Source: Chryseobacterium herbae
Lineage (GTDB): Bacteria > Bacteroidota > Bacteroidia > Flavobacteriales > Weeksellaceae
Direction of reading: 5' to 3'
Length of the DNA: 64,000 nucleotides
Assembly (NCBI RefSeq): GCF_025154075.1
Contig: NZ_JAOAMU010000004.1
Span: forward strand, 434,001-498,000
Position numbers and translations under genes: made by a program. Below are positions 17,173 through 26,152 of this stretch, in pieces. The notes under the pieces were generated by a model. It was not told where the DNA came from, searched no databases, and saw only the letters and a list, made by a program, of their open reading frames with translations. Positions within the stretch are counted from its first letter, which is position 1, and every line of letters starts with the position of its first letter.

Positions 17173-18045
17173 TTAAATAAATTTTTCTAAAATAAAGTAC
17201 AAATATACGACAGGAACGCAAATTAAAAAACTATCCAGTCTGTCCAGCACGCCTCCATGCCCCGGAATGATGTTTCCGCTGTCTTTTACCCCGAAATTTC
17301 TTTTCAGCTGGCTTTCCACAAGATCCCCCAACGGAGCGAATGCAGCTACCAGGAAACCAACTACCATCCAGTTCCCGCGCAGTTCAGGCTGATAATGCTC
17401 AATAAAGTAAGATAAAACCAACGTTAGCACTACTCCGCCAACATAACCCTCCCAGGTCTTCTTTGGAGAGATTTTAGGGGCCATTTTATGTTTTCCGAAG
17501 AATTTTCCGGTAAGGTAAGCGAAGGTATCACTGCTCCAGATCAGAATAAACAGGAAAAGAACTTCCAGTGAGAACGTCCCATCAAAACTGGAAAACTTAG
17601 GTAATCCCAATGCAAAACTAAAAGGAAGTGCTACATAGATAACAGTAAATATCAGCTTTCCGATGTCGAAATAAAGTTCGTTTGAATATTTGAATAAGGT
17701 AACCACCGCAATTGCGACCAGGGAAATAGCCAGTATTTCATTCAGCCTGAAATCGAAAAAGAAGTCGTGATGGAAATATCTTTTGGAAAAAACATAGTAA
17801 GTAAAAATCACCAGAGGGAATACGATCCATTTTTCATAGCCCTTCCCGAATTTCATGATCTTTACGCATTCCCAGGTACCTACCAGCAGCAAAAGAGTGA
17901 TCAGCCCGTGATACAGGTATTCCTGTCTGATAAGGTCCGGATGGATCTTGTTGATCAGCTGGGCGCCCAGCGGTGTTGTGCAAAGAATGATAACGGCAAC
18001 GTAAACAAGTCCGGAAATGGTTCTTTGAATAAGGTTTTTGTCCAA
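17173..18045 (-). CDS. cdsA: Phosphatidate cytidylyltransferase
   Basis: This 290-residue integral membrane protein with about eight hydrophobic helices makes CDP-diacylglycerol from phosphatidate and CTP. The family signature is near the C-terminus (PLGDLVESQLKRNFGVKDSGNIIPGHGGVLDRLDS), with conserved Asp residues that bind metal; SDTFAYLTGKFFGKHKMAPKISPKKTWEG precedes it. Length is normal. It is in a close cluster between the LUD-domain gene (24 bp upstream) and psd (4 bp downstream), a conserved flavobacterial order. Confidence 0.93.
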   Translation of the reverse strand: MDKNLIQRTISGLVYVAVIILCTTPLGAQLINKIHPDLIRQEYLYHGLITLLLLVGTWECVKIMKFGKGYEKWIVFPLVIFTYYVFSKRYFHHDFFFDFRLNEILAISLVAIAVVTLFKYSNELYFDIGKLIFTVIYVALPFSFALGLPKFSSFDGTFSLEVLFLFILIWSSDTFAYLTGKFFGKHKMAPKISPKKTWEGYVGGVVLTLVLSYFIEHYQPELRGNWMVVGFLVAAFAPLGDLVESQLKRNFGVKDSGNIIPGHGGVLDRLDSFLICVPVVYLYFILEKFI

Positions 18046-18069
18046 GATGTAAAATTTATAAGTTGATGC

Positions 18070-18651
18070 TTAATCTTCAAGCAGCAATAAAAACAGTTTT
18101 GTATTCGTATTGGAGGAAGTATCTAAACTTGATTGTCCTCCACTGATGGAAGTAAGGTTTTTGATATTCCCGTTTCTTTTTATTTTTCCCATCGCATCAT
18201 TCAGGTTGTTTACAATCTGCGAAACATTGGCCATGATAATGATCTTACCCGGCAGTCTTGAAGAATGGTAATGCAGGATGTTGTTATGCGAAAGCATAAT
18301 TCTCCCGTCGTAGGCGATAAGATATTCACAGGTGATGAAGGCGGCATCGTTAGAATGCTCCATTTCTGAGGTATATGGTATTTTCACCACATTCAAAAAG
18401 TTCTGAAGCTCTTTGTCCCAGCAGAATACATTGTTGACTCCTTCTATTTTGACAATCTGATTTAAAGTCTGTAGAGCTTCCGCTTCATCTGCACAATAAT
18501 TAAAAAATCCCCCCGAATGCGTAAATAATTGCGCAAACTTATAGTCAAGATCCGCATTTTTCAGCGAATCCCCGAGCTTCTCCAGACTCTGTTTTTCCTC
18601 TTCCTCAGGCTGGTTGGTAAGTTTGCTTACAATCCTCTTGAATAAATTCAA
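18070..18651 (-). CDS. LUD domain-containing protein
   Basis: The 193-residue cytoplasmic protein matches the LUD (LutB/LutC) fold. It has an N-terminal helical region (MNLFKRIVSKLTNQPEEEEKQ), the core VEGVNNVFCWDKE-type segment, then FITCEYLIAYDGRIMLSHN and PGKIIIMANVSQIVNNL. LutC proteins function in lactate use, but this stand-alone copy sits between ftsH and cdsA, a conserved flavobacterial position, without lutA or lutB. Its role is therefore unknown. The C-terminal half contains a Ser/Asn-rich loop (SSLDTSSNTNTK). A strong terminator lies between it and ftsH. Confidence 0.75.
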   Translation of the reverse strand: MNLFKRIVSKLTNQPEEEEKQSLEKLGDSLKNADLDYKFAQLFTHSGGFFNYCADEAEALQTLNQIVKIEGVNNVFCWDKELQNFLNVVKIPYTSEMEHSNDAAFITCEYLIAYDGRIMLSHNNILHYHSSRLPGKIIIMANVSQIVNNLNDAMGKIKRNGNIKNLTSISGGQSSLDTSSNTNTKLFLLLLED

Positions 18652-18730
18652 CTTAATCTATTTTTAGTCAACTTTATACAAAAATAGAAAATAATTACAA
18701 TAGATTCTAAAAATGTGGCTTTAAATATGA

Positions 18731-18764
18731 AAAAACCTGACAATTCTAAGATTGTCAGGTTTTT
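18731..18764 (-). terminator. Terminator between ftsH and the LUD-domain gene
   Basis: A perfect 14-bp stem (18731-18744 with 18751-18764, loop TCTAAG) around CCTGACAAT/ATTGTCAGG with A- and T-runs. It sits inside the gene cluster, so the LUD-cdsA-psd genes are probably expressed by read-through or from a separate start. Confidence 0.85.
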
Positions 18765-18786
18765 TTTGATATGTTTTGGAAGTATT

Positions 18787-20802
18787 TTAAAGTTGAGTTG
18801 GGCTTTCCGGAGCCTGAATTTCACTTTCTTCTTCCTTGTCTTTAATAATGATTTGCTCATCCGGTTCTTTCGCCGTAGCAATCGTGCTTGTAACAGGTCT
18901 TTCTGTTAATTCCGGATCCCATGCTCTTTTACCGAATATATCTTCAAGATCTTCACGGAATATCACTTCTTTTTCCAGAAGCTTATTCGCCAAAGCATCA
19001 AGTTTATCTTTGTTCTCAGTAAGAATCTGAACTGCTCTCTCGTATTGATTTTCAATAATTGATTTAATCTCAACATCAATCTTATTAGCTGTTTCCTCAG
19101 AATATGGTTTTCCGAAATTATATTCAGACTGCCCTGAGCTGTCATAATAAGAAATATTACCGATCGTAGGGCTCAGACCGTAAACCGTAACCATAGCTTG
19201 CGCTCTTTTCGTTACTGATTCAAGATCAGATAATGCACCTGTTGAAATATTGTTAAAAATAACCTGCTCTGCTGCTCTACCTCCAAGGGTTGCACACAAT
19301 TCGTCCAACATCTGTTCAGTAGTCGTCAATTGTCTTTCCTCCGGAAGGTACCATGCTGCCCCTAAAGAACGTCCTCTCGGAACAATCGTTACTTTTAAAA
19401 GCGGTGCTGCATGTTCTACCAACCATGAGATTGTCGCATGACCTGCTTCATGATAAGCAACTCTTCTTTTTTCAGAAGGTTTGATGGCCATATTTTTCTT
19501 CTCAAGACCACCGATGATTCTGTCTACCGCATCAAGGAAATCCTGCTTAGTAACTGAGGTATGGCTATTTCTTGCTGCGATCAACGCTGCTTCGTTACAA
19601 ACATTAGCAATATCAGCTCCACTGAATCCAGGGGTTTGTTTTGCTAAGAAGTCTCTGTCAACGGTATCATCTAATTTGATTTTCAACAAGTGAACATCAA
19701 AAATTTCTCTTCTTTCATGTAATTCCGGAAGGTCTACATAAATTGAACGGTCAAAACGTCCTGCTCTCATTAAAGCTTTATCCAAGATATCAGCTCTGTT
19801 GGTAGCAGCCATTACAATAACGTTAACGTCTGTTCCGAAACCATCCATTTCTGTAAGAAGCTGGTTCAATGTATTTTCTCTTTCGTCGTTTCCACCAGAG
19901 AAGTTATTCTTTCCTCTAGCACGTCCGATAGCGTCAATCTCATCAATAAAGATGATAGCCGGAGATTTAGCTTTTGCCTGAGCAAAAAGGTCTCTAACTC
20001 TTGATGCACCAACTCCAACGAACATTTCCACGAAGTCTGAACCTGAAAGTGAGAAGAACGGTACTTTGGCTTCCCCTGCAACAGCTTTTGCCAATAAGGT
20101 TTTACCGGTTCCCGGAGGGCCTACAAGAAGGACACCTTTAGGAATCTTACCACCCAGTTTTGTATATTTTTCAGAATTTTTCAAGAAGTCTACCACTTCC
20201 TGTACTTCTTCTTTAGCTCCTTCAAGACCTGCAACATCTTTAAATGTCACCTGGATTCTTTCTTTTTCGTCGAAAAGCTTCGCTTTAGATTTCCCGATTG
20301 AGAAGATTTGTCCGCCAGGGCCTCCGCCACCGCCCATCTTTCTGAAAAGAAGGAAGTAGAAAAGTCCTAAGATCGCGATCCATATCAATGCTGAAACCAA
20401 GATGTCCATGAACGGGTTTTTACCTGCTCCGTAATCTTTCGTCGTTTTGATAGTAGCGTTTGTAGCCTTTACCTGATCAAATTTCTGAAGGAAAAGCTGA
20501 AGGTCTCCGTATTTCACAGAAAAATCTGCTTTTGGAGCCATTTCGAACGCAGAAAGAGGATTGCTTTGGTTGGCCGTTTTACTGACCATTGCTGTCTTTG
20601 CTGCTTTTGTCAGGAAAACATCAGCTTTCTCTGTGTCTTTGTATATGATAACGTTTTGGACCTTTCCTGCCTGCATTTCCCTGAAGAAAGCATCCTCATC
20701 AATAGATTTTGCACTGTCGCCTCCTAAAAAATTGGAACCGAAAAATAACAAAAGAGCCACGATTGCAATTGGAAAAAACCAGTTGAATCCTTTATTGTTC
20801 AT
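18787..20802 (-). CDS. ftsH: ATP-dependent zinc metalloprotease FtsH
   Basis: This 671-residue inner membrane AAA+ protease degrades misfolded and short-lived membrane proteins. It has TM1 at about 9-26, a periplasmic domain, TM2 at about 133-153 followed by a Gly-rich hinge (MGGGGGPGG), Walker A GPPGTGKT (228-235), Walker B IIFIDEID, the second-region-of-homology arginines (MRAGRFDR), and the zinc site HEAGH (451-455). The C-terminal tail (about 640-671) is acidic and Pro-rich. Length is typical. rsfS lies 22 bp upstream on the same strand. Confidence 0.97.
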   Translation of the reverse strand: MNNKGFNWFFPIAIVALLLFFGSNFLGGDSAKSIDEDAFFREMQAGKVQNVIIYKDTEKADVFLTKAAKTAMVSKTANQSNPLSAFEMAPKADFSVKYGDLQLFLQKFDQVKATNATIKTTKDYGAGKNPFMDILVSALIWIAILGLFYFLLFRKMGGGGGPGGQIFSIGKSKAKLFDEKERIQVTFKDVAGLEGAKEEVQEVVDFLKNSEKYTKLGGKIPKGVLLVGPPGTGKTLLAKAVAGEAKVPFFSLSGSDFVEMFVGVGASRVRDLFAQAKAKSPAIIFIDEIDAIGRARGKNNFSGGNDERENTLNQLLTEMDGFGTDVNVIVMAATNRADILDKALMRAGRFDRSIYVDLPELHERREIFDVHLLKIKLDDTVDRDFLAKQTPGFSGADIANVCNEAALIAARNSHTSVTKQDFLDAVDRIIGGLEKKNMAIKPSEKRRVAYHEAGHATISWLVEHAAPLLKVTIVPRGRSLGAAWYLPEERQLTTTEQMLDELCATLGGRAAEQVIFNNISTGALSDLESVTKRAQAMVTVYGLSPTIGNISYYDSSGQSEYNFGKPYSEETANKIDVEIKSIIENQYERAVQILTENKDKLDALANKLLEKEVIFREDLEDIFGKRAWDPELTERPVTSTIATAKEPDEQIIIKDKEEESEIQAPESPTQL

Positions 20803-20824
20803 TTATACTTTTTAAAATTTAAAA

Positions 20825-21187
20825 TTAATTTTCTATTTTGGTAATGGCTGCATCGCCCCAAAGTTCTTCAATATCGTAATATTCACGAACTTCTTTCTGG
20901 AAAATATGCACTACCACCGTTACGTAATCTACCAAAACCCACATAGAGTTTTCAGTACCTTCTACATGCCAAGGTCTATCTTTTAGATCGTTTCTTACTT
21001 TTTTCTCTACACTTCCTGCCAACGCAGAAACCTGTGTATTTGAGTTTCCGCTACAAATTATAAAAGTTTCCGCTACAGAGTTTTCAATCTTCGAAAGATC
21101 GAAAATCATAATATCTTCACCCTTTACGTCCTGGATGGCTTCAACAATTTTATCTATTAGTGCCTGCTTTTCTGCTGTTTTATTCAT
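20825..21187 (-). CDS. rsfS: Ribosome silencing factor
   Basis: The 120-residue protein binds uL14 on the large ribosomal subunit and blocks subunit joining in poor nutrition. The family core is visible: IVEAIQDVKGEDIMIFDLS, FIICSGNSNTQVSALA, RPWHVEGTENSMWVLVDY and VVHIFQKEVREYYDIEELWGDA. The ATG at 21187 (MNKTAEKQ) is preferred to an in-frame ATG 21 bp upstream, which lies just beyond the -7 element. It heads the rsfS-ftsH unit and is divergent from birA. Confidence 0.93.
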   Translation of the reverse strand: MNKTAEKQALIDKIVEAIQDVKGEDIMIFDLSKIENSVAETFIICSGNSNTQVSALAGSVEKKVRNDLKDRPWHVEGTENSMWVLVDYVTVVVHIFQKEVREYYDIEELWGDAAITKIEN

Positions 21188-21205
21188 TAAAATATCTATA
21201 ATCTG

Positions 21206-21213
21206 CAAATTTA
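21206..21213 (-). promoter_or_regulatory. -7 element of rsfS
   Basis: Minus-strand TAAATTTG, 18 bp from the chosen ATG. No good -33 TTG was found. Confidence 0.4.
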
Positions 21214-21272
21214 TTGTTTTTCTTTTACTTTAGCCTTATTTTTAGCCCTTTAAAGTCTTAAAGTTTTCTTAA

Positions 21273-21989
21273 ATGGATCAATTATTTTATTTAAAAGAGT
21301 GCTCTTCTACTAATGACGAAGTTTCCAAGTTTTTACTTTACGAAAATTCAGATTTTATTGGAGTCTCTACATTCAATCAAACTAAAGGCCGCGGACAATA
21401 CGGAAATACATGGGCGGCGGCGGCCGGAAAAAATGTGGCGTATACACTGGCTGTTAAGGCCCAGAGCATTCTGCTCTCAGATTTTATATTCAATTACTAT
21501 ACCGCAGTGGTCATCCGGGATTTCCTTGCCAATTTGACTGACAATTTGGTGAACATAAAATGGCCGAATGATATCATCCTTAAAAATAAAAAAATCGTCG
21601 GGATTTTAATCGAAAAGAAAAAAATAAATCAAAATAATTATTTCATCATCGGTGCCGGTTTCAATGTTTTGCAGGATCAGTTTGATGAAATATTGCATGC
21701 TGGATCACTTCTTACACTGACCGGGCAAGTTTACGACCTTGAAGATTTTGTCTTTAAACTTCATGAATATCTGTCAGAAAGAATGAAAAACATTCCGTCT
21801 GAACAGGAGATTATTGATCAGTTTAACATGAATTTATACCGCAAAGATGAGATCTCTGTCTTCGAAATCGGACAAGAGAGACAAAATGGCATTATCCATC
21901 ATGCAGACGAAAAAGGAGAACTGTGGATAGAGCTTGAAAAAGACGGTTTAAAGCCTTTTTATCACAAGGAGATCAAACTCCTCTACTGA
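21273..21989 (+). CDS. birA: Biotin-[acetyl-CoA-carboxylase] ligase
   Basis: The 238-residue enzyme attaches biotin to carboxylase carrier domains. The motifs are TKGRGQYGNTW (ATP/biotin loop, about 38-48), IKWPNDIILKNKKIVGILIE (about 95-115) and the GAGFNV glycine turn (about 129-134). There is no N-terminal winged helix, so it is a group I ligase that does not act as a repressor. It is transcribed divergently from rsfS. Its stop codon directly abuts the stop codon of the convergent lptF/lptG gene. Confidence 0.92.
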   Translation: MDQLFYLKECSSTNDEVSKFLLYENSDFIGVSTFNQTKGRGQYGNTWAAAAGKNVAYTLAVKAQSILLSDFIFNYYTAVVIRDFLANLTDNLVNIKWPNDIILKNKKIVGILIEKKKINQNNYFIIGAGFNVLQDQFDEILHAGSLLTLTGQVYDLEDFVFKLHEYLSERMKNIPSEQEIIDQFNMNLYRKDEISVFEIGQERQNGIIHHADEKGELWIELEKDGLKPFYHKEIKLLY

Positions 21990-23102
21990 TTATTGATTCG
22001 CTCTTTTCAGGTACAGATATAAAGTAAGCGGAAAGAATACCATATTCGGAAGCCACATGGCTACAGCCGGTGATAAACTTTTGTTCTCAGAAACTACTTT
22101 TAAAGCTTCAAAAGAGAAAACAAAAACAAACGCCAGGGAAATCCCTATCGCCAGATTGACTCCAAGACCTCCCCTTTTCTTCTGGGAAGCCAGAGATAAG
22201 GCCAGAAACGTCAGAATAATAATAGCCACCGGCATTGCGGTCCTTTGATGGAACTCATTAAGGTAAGAATTCAGGTTACTGTTTCCTCTGTTTTTTTCCC
22301 TTTCAATGAATTTGATCAGTTCGGGAGTGGTTTTATTCTGGCCAAGAAGTTCGTTCGGGAAAAGTTCTTCAGGAGAGTGTCCGTAGCTTTTCCTCATTTC
22401 AACTCCGTTGCCGAGTTTTTCTGTATTGTTTTTATTGATGGTTTTTTCGAGATAGTTGGTAAGAATAAACTGTTTTTTAGCTTTATCCCAATATACTTCA
22501 GATGCTTTCAGCTCGTAGACCATCTTTCTGGCCTTATCATACTTCTGATAAACGAAACCTGAACCTCTGGTTTCTCTTTTGTTCCAGGAGTTGACGAAGA
22601 TGTATTCCGTTTTACTAAATTGAGATGATGCAGGACCTGTACCCAAAATCTTTTCTTTATTCGCCGCATTATAGGTATAGGCTTCCAGCTCGTTTTTCTT
22701 GATATTGGCCCACGGAAGCACCATATGATTGACCACCAGCGATATCGTAGCAATTAAAACAGAGGTATACAAATAAGGCTTTGCAAATCTGTGAAAACTG
22801 GCTCCACTACTGATTACGGCAACAATTTCGGTATTATTTGCCATTCTGGATGTGAAATAAATCACGGAAATAAACACCAGGATAGCCAGGAACGTCACGA
22901 CAAGGTTAATGATCCAGAACGGATAAAAGTGGATCAGGAAGTACACCAGATCCAGCTTGGGATCAAGTGCTTTCGCATTTTCAATCCTTGGAATCTTCTG
23001 CTGTACATCAATCACCAGTACCACTATAGACAACAATATCAGCATGAAACTGAATGTTCCAAGATATTTTTTGATGATATACCCGTCTATAATTTTAATC
23101 AT
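21990..23102 (-). CDS. LptF/LptG family lipopolysaccharide export permease
   Basis: This 370-residue protein has three N-terminal transmembrane helices (about 15-35, 55-80, 100-120), a central periplasmic beta domain (about 130-265), and three C-terminal helices (about 280-360). That is the LptF/LptG plan of the ABC permease that extracts lipopolysaccharide from the inner membrane. Which of the two paralogues it is cannot be told here. It follows tgt by 12 bp and is co-transcribed with it. Its 3 prime end touches birA with no spacer. Confidence 0.9.
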   Translation of the reverse strand: MIKIIDGYIIKKYLGTFSFMLILLSIVVLVIDVQQKIPRIENAKALDPKLDLVYFLIHFYPFWIINLVVTFLAILVFISVIYFTSRMANNTEIVAVISSGASFHRFAKPYLYTSVLIATISLVVNHMVLPWANIKKNELEAYTYNAANKEKILGTGPASSQFSKTEYIFVNSWNKRETRGSGFVYQKYDKARKMVYELKASEVYWDKAKKQFILTNYLEKTINKNNTEKLGNGVEMRKSYGHSPEELFPNELLGQNKTTPELIKFIEREKNRGNSNLNSYLNEFHQRTAMPVAIIILTFLALSLASQKKRGGLGVNLAIGISLAFVFVFSFEALKVVSENKSLSPAVAMWLPNMVFFPLTLYLYLKRANQ

Positions 23103-23114
23103 GATCGTTCTGTT

Positions 23115-24245
23115 TTAAAGTCTCTGTCTAAGAACCGGCACTACAGATTTTTTCCACTCATAGAAATCACCTGCCAAAATATGTTCTCTCGCTACTTTCA
23201 CAAGATCTAAGTAAAAGGCAAGGTTATGTATTGATGCAATCTGCTTTGCAAGATATTCTTTTGATACAAATAAATGACGCAGATAGGCTTTTGAATATTC
23301 TCTGTCTACATAGCTGGTTCCAAATTCATCCAAAGGCGAAAAGTCCTGCTTCCATTTTTCATTTTTCATATTCATTACCCCTTGCCATGTGAAAAGCATT
23401 GCATTTCTGGCATTTCTTGTAGGCATTACACAGTCCATCATATCAATTCCCAGACCAATGGATTCCAGGATATTCCATGGAGTTCCTACTCCCATCAGGT
23501 ATCTTGGCTTGTCTTTTGGAAGAATATCGGTAACCTCGTCGGTAATTCTGTACAGCTCTTCTTCAGGCTCACCAACGGAAAGTCCGCCGATTGCGTTTCC
23601 TTCAGCACCTGCTTCAGAAATTACTTCCGCTGAAATTTTTCTTAAATCCGAGTAGGTAGAACCTTGAACAATGGGGAAAAATCTTTGTTTGTGACCGTAT
23701 AATTCAGGATTTGCTTCATTCCAATCGATGCATCTTTTTAACCATCGGTGGGTCATTTCCATAGAAGCTTTTACCTCATTGTATCCACTAGGATAAGCAA
23801 CGCATTCGTCAAAAGCCATGAAAATATCCGCTCCGATCTGTCTCTGGATTTCCATAGATTTTTCAGGCGTAAACATGTGATAACTTCCATCGATATGGGA
23901 TTTGAATTTCACTCCTTCCTCAGACATTTTTCTGCTTTTGGAAAGTGAAAACACCTGAAAACCTCCTGAATCGGTAAGGATAGGAAGATCCCAGTTCATG
24001 AATTTATGCAGTCCTCCTGCCTGCTCCATAGTGTCCATTGCAGGACGAAGATACAGGTGGTAAGTATTTCCCAAAATAATCTGGGCTTTAATGTCTTCTT
24101 TTAATTCTCTCTGATGAACTGTTTTTACACTTGCCACAGTTCCTACAGGCATAAAGATGGGCGTCTGGATCTTCCCGTGATCTGTGGTGATCTCTCCCGC
24201 TCTTGCTTTTCCTTCAGAGGTTTTTTCTATATTAAAAAATTTCAT
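23115..24245 (-). CDS. tgt: tRNA-guanine transglycosylase
   Basis: The 376-residue enzyme exchanges guanine-34 for a queuine precursor in tRNAs with GUN anticodons. Catalytic and substrate motifs are LTDSGGFQVFSL (about 91-102), GGLSVGEP, and the nucleophile region GIDMMDCVMPTRNARNAMLFT. The usual zinc motif CxCxxC in the C-terminal part is not present: the aligned stretch reads DEFGTSYVDREYSKAYLRHL, with only the later His (IASIHN) kept. Flavobacterial Tgt proteins seem to share this loss. Length is normal. Confidence 0.93.
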   Translation of the reverse strand: MKFFNIEKTSEGKARAGEITTDHGKIQTPIFMPVGTVASVKTVHQRELKEDIKAQIILGNTYHLYLRPAMDTMEQAGGLHKFMNWDLPILTDSGGFQVFSLSKSRKMSEEGVKFKSHIDGSYHMFTPEKSMEIQRQIGADIFMAFDECVAYPSGYNEVKASMEMTHRWLKRCIDWNEANPELYGHKQRFFPIVQGSTYSDLRKISAEVISEAGAEGNAIGGLSVGEPEEELYRITDEVTDILPKDKPRYLMGVGTPWNILESIGLGIDMMDCVMPTRNARNAMLFTWQGVMNMKNEKWKQDFSPLDEFGTSYVDREYSKAYLRHLFVSKEYLAKQIASIHNLAFYLDLVKVAREHILAGDFYEWKKSVVPVLRQRL

Positions 24246-24316
24246 TCGTCTATTCTTTTAATTCACCGCTAATAACGGTTCTGCTTTTAAAGACAGAACG
24301 CGTTTCCGCATCATAT

Positions 24317-24685
24317 TTATTTGTTTAAAACGGGTGCAGGTACAGTACCTTTCAATTTGTCCTGGACATATTTTTCCGCTTTAGGATCTTTTTTTAATAC
24401 TATTTTTTGTGCGTCTGCCGCAATATCTTTCATTTTGTCTTTGATGACATAATATTTAAAGCTTTCTACAAAATCTTCAGATTTTACTTTATGGGATTTA
24501 AGCACAAATCTTGTTCCCGCTTCCAGGTTTTTATTCTGATAGGTCATGATTGCCTGATCCGTAAGGGCAAGATCAGCCAGGATCTCAGCCATGGCATCCG
24601 GCTCGATCAGATTTTTGGGTTTGTCGATATAGTCGCCGCATGAGAACATGCACAGCATAACTAAAATGAAGACCACCTTTTTCAT
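24317..24685 (-). CDS. DUF4296 family lipoprotein
   Basis: The 122-residue protein has a lipoprotein signal ending MFSC-GD (Cys about 15) and a helical domain with LIEPDAMAEILADLALTDQAI and KYYVIKDKMKDIAADAQKIV. It matches DUF4296, a Bacteroidota family of unknown function. The ATG at 24685 overlaps the stop codon of the upstream glycosyltransferase gene (ATGA), which marks translational coupling. An in-frame ATG 24 bp upstream was rejected because it would precede the signal peptide with polar residues. Confidence 0.78.
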   Translation of the reverse strand: MKKVVFILVMLCMFSCGDYIDKPKNLIEPDAMAEILADLALTDQAIMTYQNKNLEAGTRFVLKSHKVKSEDFVESFKYYVIKDKMKDIAADAQKIVLKKDPKAEKYVQDKLKGTVPAPVLNK

Positions 24686-25398
24686 AATCTGTTGATTATT
24701 GATTTCCACTTTAAATTTAAAACTCCAAATACAGCTTCATGAATGATGCCACCGTTCATTTTACTTTCTCCTAAAATTCTGTTCGTAAATATAATAGGAA
24801 CTTCTACAATTTTAAAACCTTTTTTAAAAGCACGGAATTTCATTTCAATCTGAAAGCCGTATCCTTTAAGTTTTACATTATTTAATCCAATTTCTTCAAG
24901 AACTTTTCTTGAGAAACAGACAAATCCTGCGGTCGTATCATGAATAGGAAGTCCTAAAATAAATCTAACATATTTGGAAGCAAAATAAGAAAGCAGCACA
25001 CGACCCATTGGCCAGTTCACTACATTCACTCCTTTTGAATAGCGCGAACCTATCGCCATATCTGCATTCAGACAGGCTTCAAAAAGTTTCGGCAAATCAC
25101 TTGGATTGTGTGAAAAATCGGCATCCATTTCAAAAATATAGTCATACTTATTTTCTATAGCCCATGTAAATCCATGAATATATGCCTTTCCCAAACCGTC
25201 TTTTGTATGCCTTACAGACATATGAAGATGATGGGGAAATCTTTTCTGAAGGCCTCTTACTATTTCTGCTGTTCCGTCCGGGGAAGAGTCATCCACCACC
25301 AGAATATGAAAGTCATCTTCCAATGCAAAAACCGCGGAAATAATATTTTCAATATTTTCCTTTTCGTTATAGGTAGGGATGATGACGAGTTTTTTCAT
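24682..25398 (-). CDS. Polyprenol monophosphomannose synthase-like glycosyltransferase (GT2)
   Basis: This 238-residue protein lacks transmembrane helices and has the GT2 A-fold of Dpm1-like enzymes: VIIPTYNEKENI (about 4-15), VDDSSPDGTAEIV (about 36-48), EMDADFSHNP (about 91-100), and GSRYSKGVNVVNWP. A C-terminal DTTAGFVCFSRKVLEEI follows. It is expected to move a sugar, probably mannose, from a GDP donor to a polyprenyl phosphate. The start at 25398 (MKKLVIIPTYNE) is set by the family N-terminus and by a -7 box 9 bp upstream. It is followed by the overlapping DUF4296 gene. Confidence 0.88.
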   Translation of the reverse strand: MKKLVIIPTYNEKENIENIISAVFALEDDFHILVVDDSSPDGTAEIVRGLQKRFPHHLHMSVRHTKDGLGKAYIHGFTWAIENKYDYIFEMDADFSHNPSDLPKLFEACLNADMAIGSRYSKGVNVVNWPMGRVLLSYFASKYVRFILGLPIHDTTAGFVCFSRKVLEEIGLNNVKLKGYGFQIEMKFRAFKKGFKIVEVPIIFTNRILGESKMNGGIIHEAVFGVLNLKWKSIINRL

Positions 25399-25407
25399 TT
25401 CAGTTTG

Positions 25408-25415
25408 CAAAGATA
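25408..25415 (-). promoter_or_regulatory. -7 element of the glycosyltransferase gene
   Basis: Minus-strand TATCTTTG ends 9 bp before the ATG, implying a leader of only a few nucleotides. A TTTG at 25444-25441 is 25 bp away, longer than usual. Confidence 0.4.
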
Positions 25416-25452
25416 GTTTATTTAACCTTTTTATTTTATACAAAATAATCTA

Positions 25453-25460
25453 TAATTTTG
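25453..25460 (+). promoter_or_regulatory. -7 element of the DUF4271 gene
   Basis: TAATTTTG lies 14 bp before the proposed TTG start codon at 25475. No -33 TTG was found. Confidence 0.4.
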
Positions 25461-25474
25461 CAAAAAATATTCCT

Positions 25475-26143
25475 TTGCCGTTATCACAAAACTTTATCAA
25501 CCACGTAAGAATACCTGAGAACAATGACTGGGTAATCTTTATCCTGATAGGATGCATATTCCTGTATGTTTTTATGATGAATATCATAGAAAGAGATGCA
25601 AGCCTGAAAGACTTTCTGCTTCAGAAGTATTTTGATGCCAGCAACAACCTTCCGAGCTGGATTATCACGTCCTGTGTAACGGCTCTGACCCTGTCTGTTC
25701 TGCTTTCTCAATATATCCCTATCGTTCCGAAATACATCGCCGATCTTCAGCTTATGGGATATCAGCTTAATAAATTCGGATATACATTATTGGCAGTCAT
25801 ATTTTTTTATGCATCAAAATCTGCATTGGGCTTTTTATTTTTCCAAAGTATAGGTGACGGCAGAAAATGGACTGTTTTTTACTTTACCTCCACTAAATTT
25901 TACTTCATTCTGTCATTTTTGTTAATAATTCTTTGTGTAACCCACTATTATTTCCCCGTAGACAGAAATAAAATATTTTTATACTATTTCGGATTCTTCG
26001 CATTTGTCGCGGTTTTCAAGATTTTCTTCTATTTGTTTCACAAAAACAACATACTTCCCGAAAAATGGTATTATAAATTTTTGTATATTTGCACCCTCCA
26101 AATCGCACCTTTATTGTTGCTATGGAAGTTGTTATTTTTTTAA
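25475..26143 (+). CDS. DUF4271 family membrane protein, probable TTG start
   Basis: The 222-residue protein has about six hydrophobic helices and begins (M)PLSQNFINHVRIPENNDWV, which matches my recollection of DUF4271 N-termini. The codon at that point is TTG (25475). In-frame ATG codons exist only further upstream (25379), inside the divergent glycosyltransferase gene and before the -7 element, so the TTG start is preferred. Family function is unknown. hemD starts 9 bp downstream, a conserved pairing in flavobacteria, and the two are co-transcribed. Confidence 0.7.
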   Translation: MPLSQNFINHVRIPENNDWVIFILIGCIFLYVFMMNIIERDASLKDFLLQKYFDASNNLPSWIITSCVTALTLSVLLSQYIPIVPKYIADLQLMGYQLNKFGYTLLAVIFFYASKSALGFLFFQSIGDGRKWTVFYFTSTKFYFILSFLLIILCVTHYYFPVDRNKIFLYYFGFFAFVAVFKIFFYLFHKNNILPEKWYYKFLYICTLQIAPLLLLWKLLFF

Positions 26144-26152
26144 TAAAAGTCA

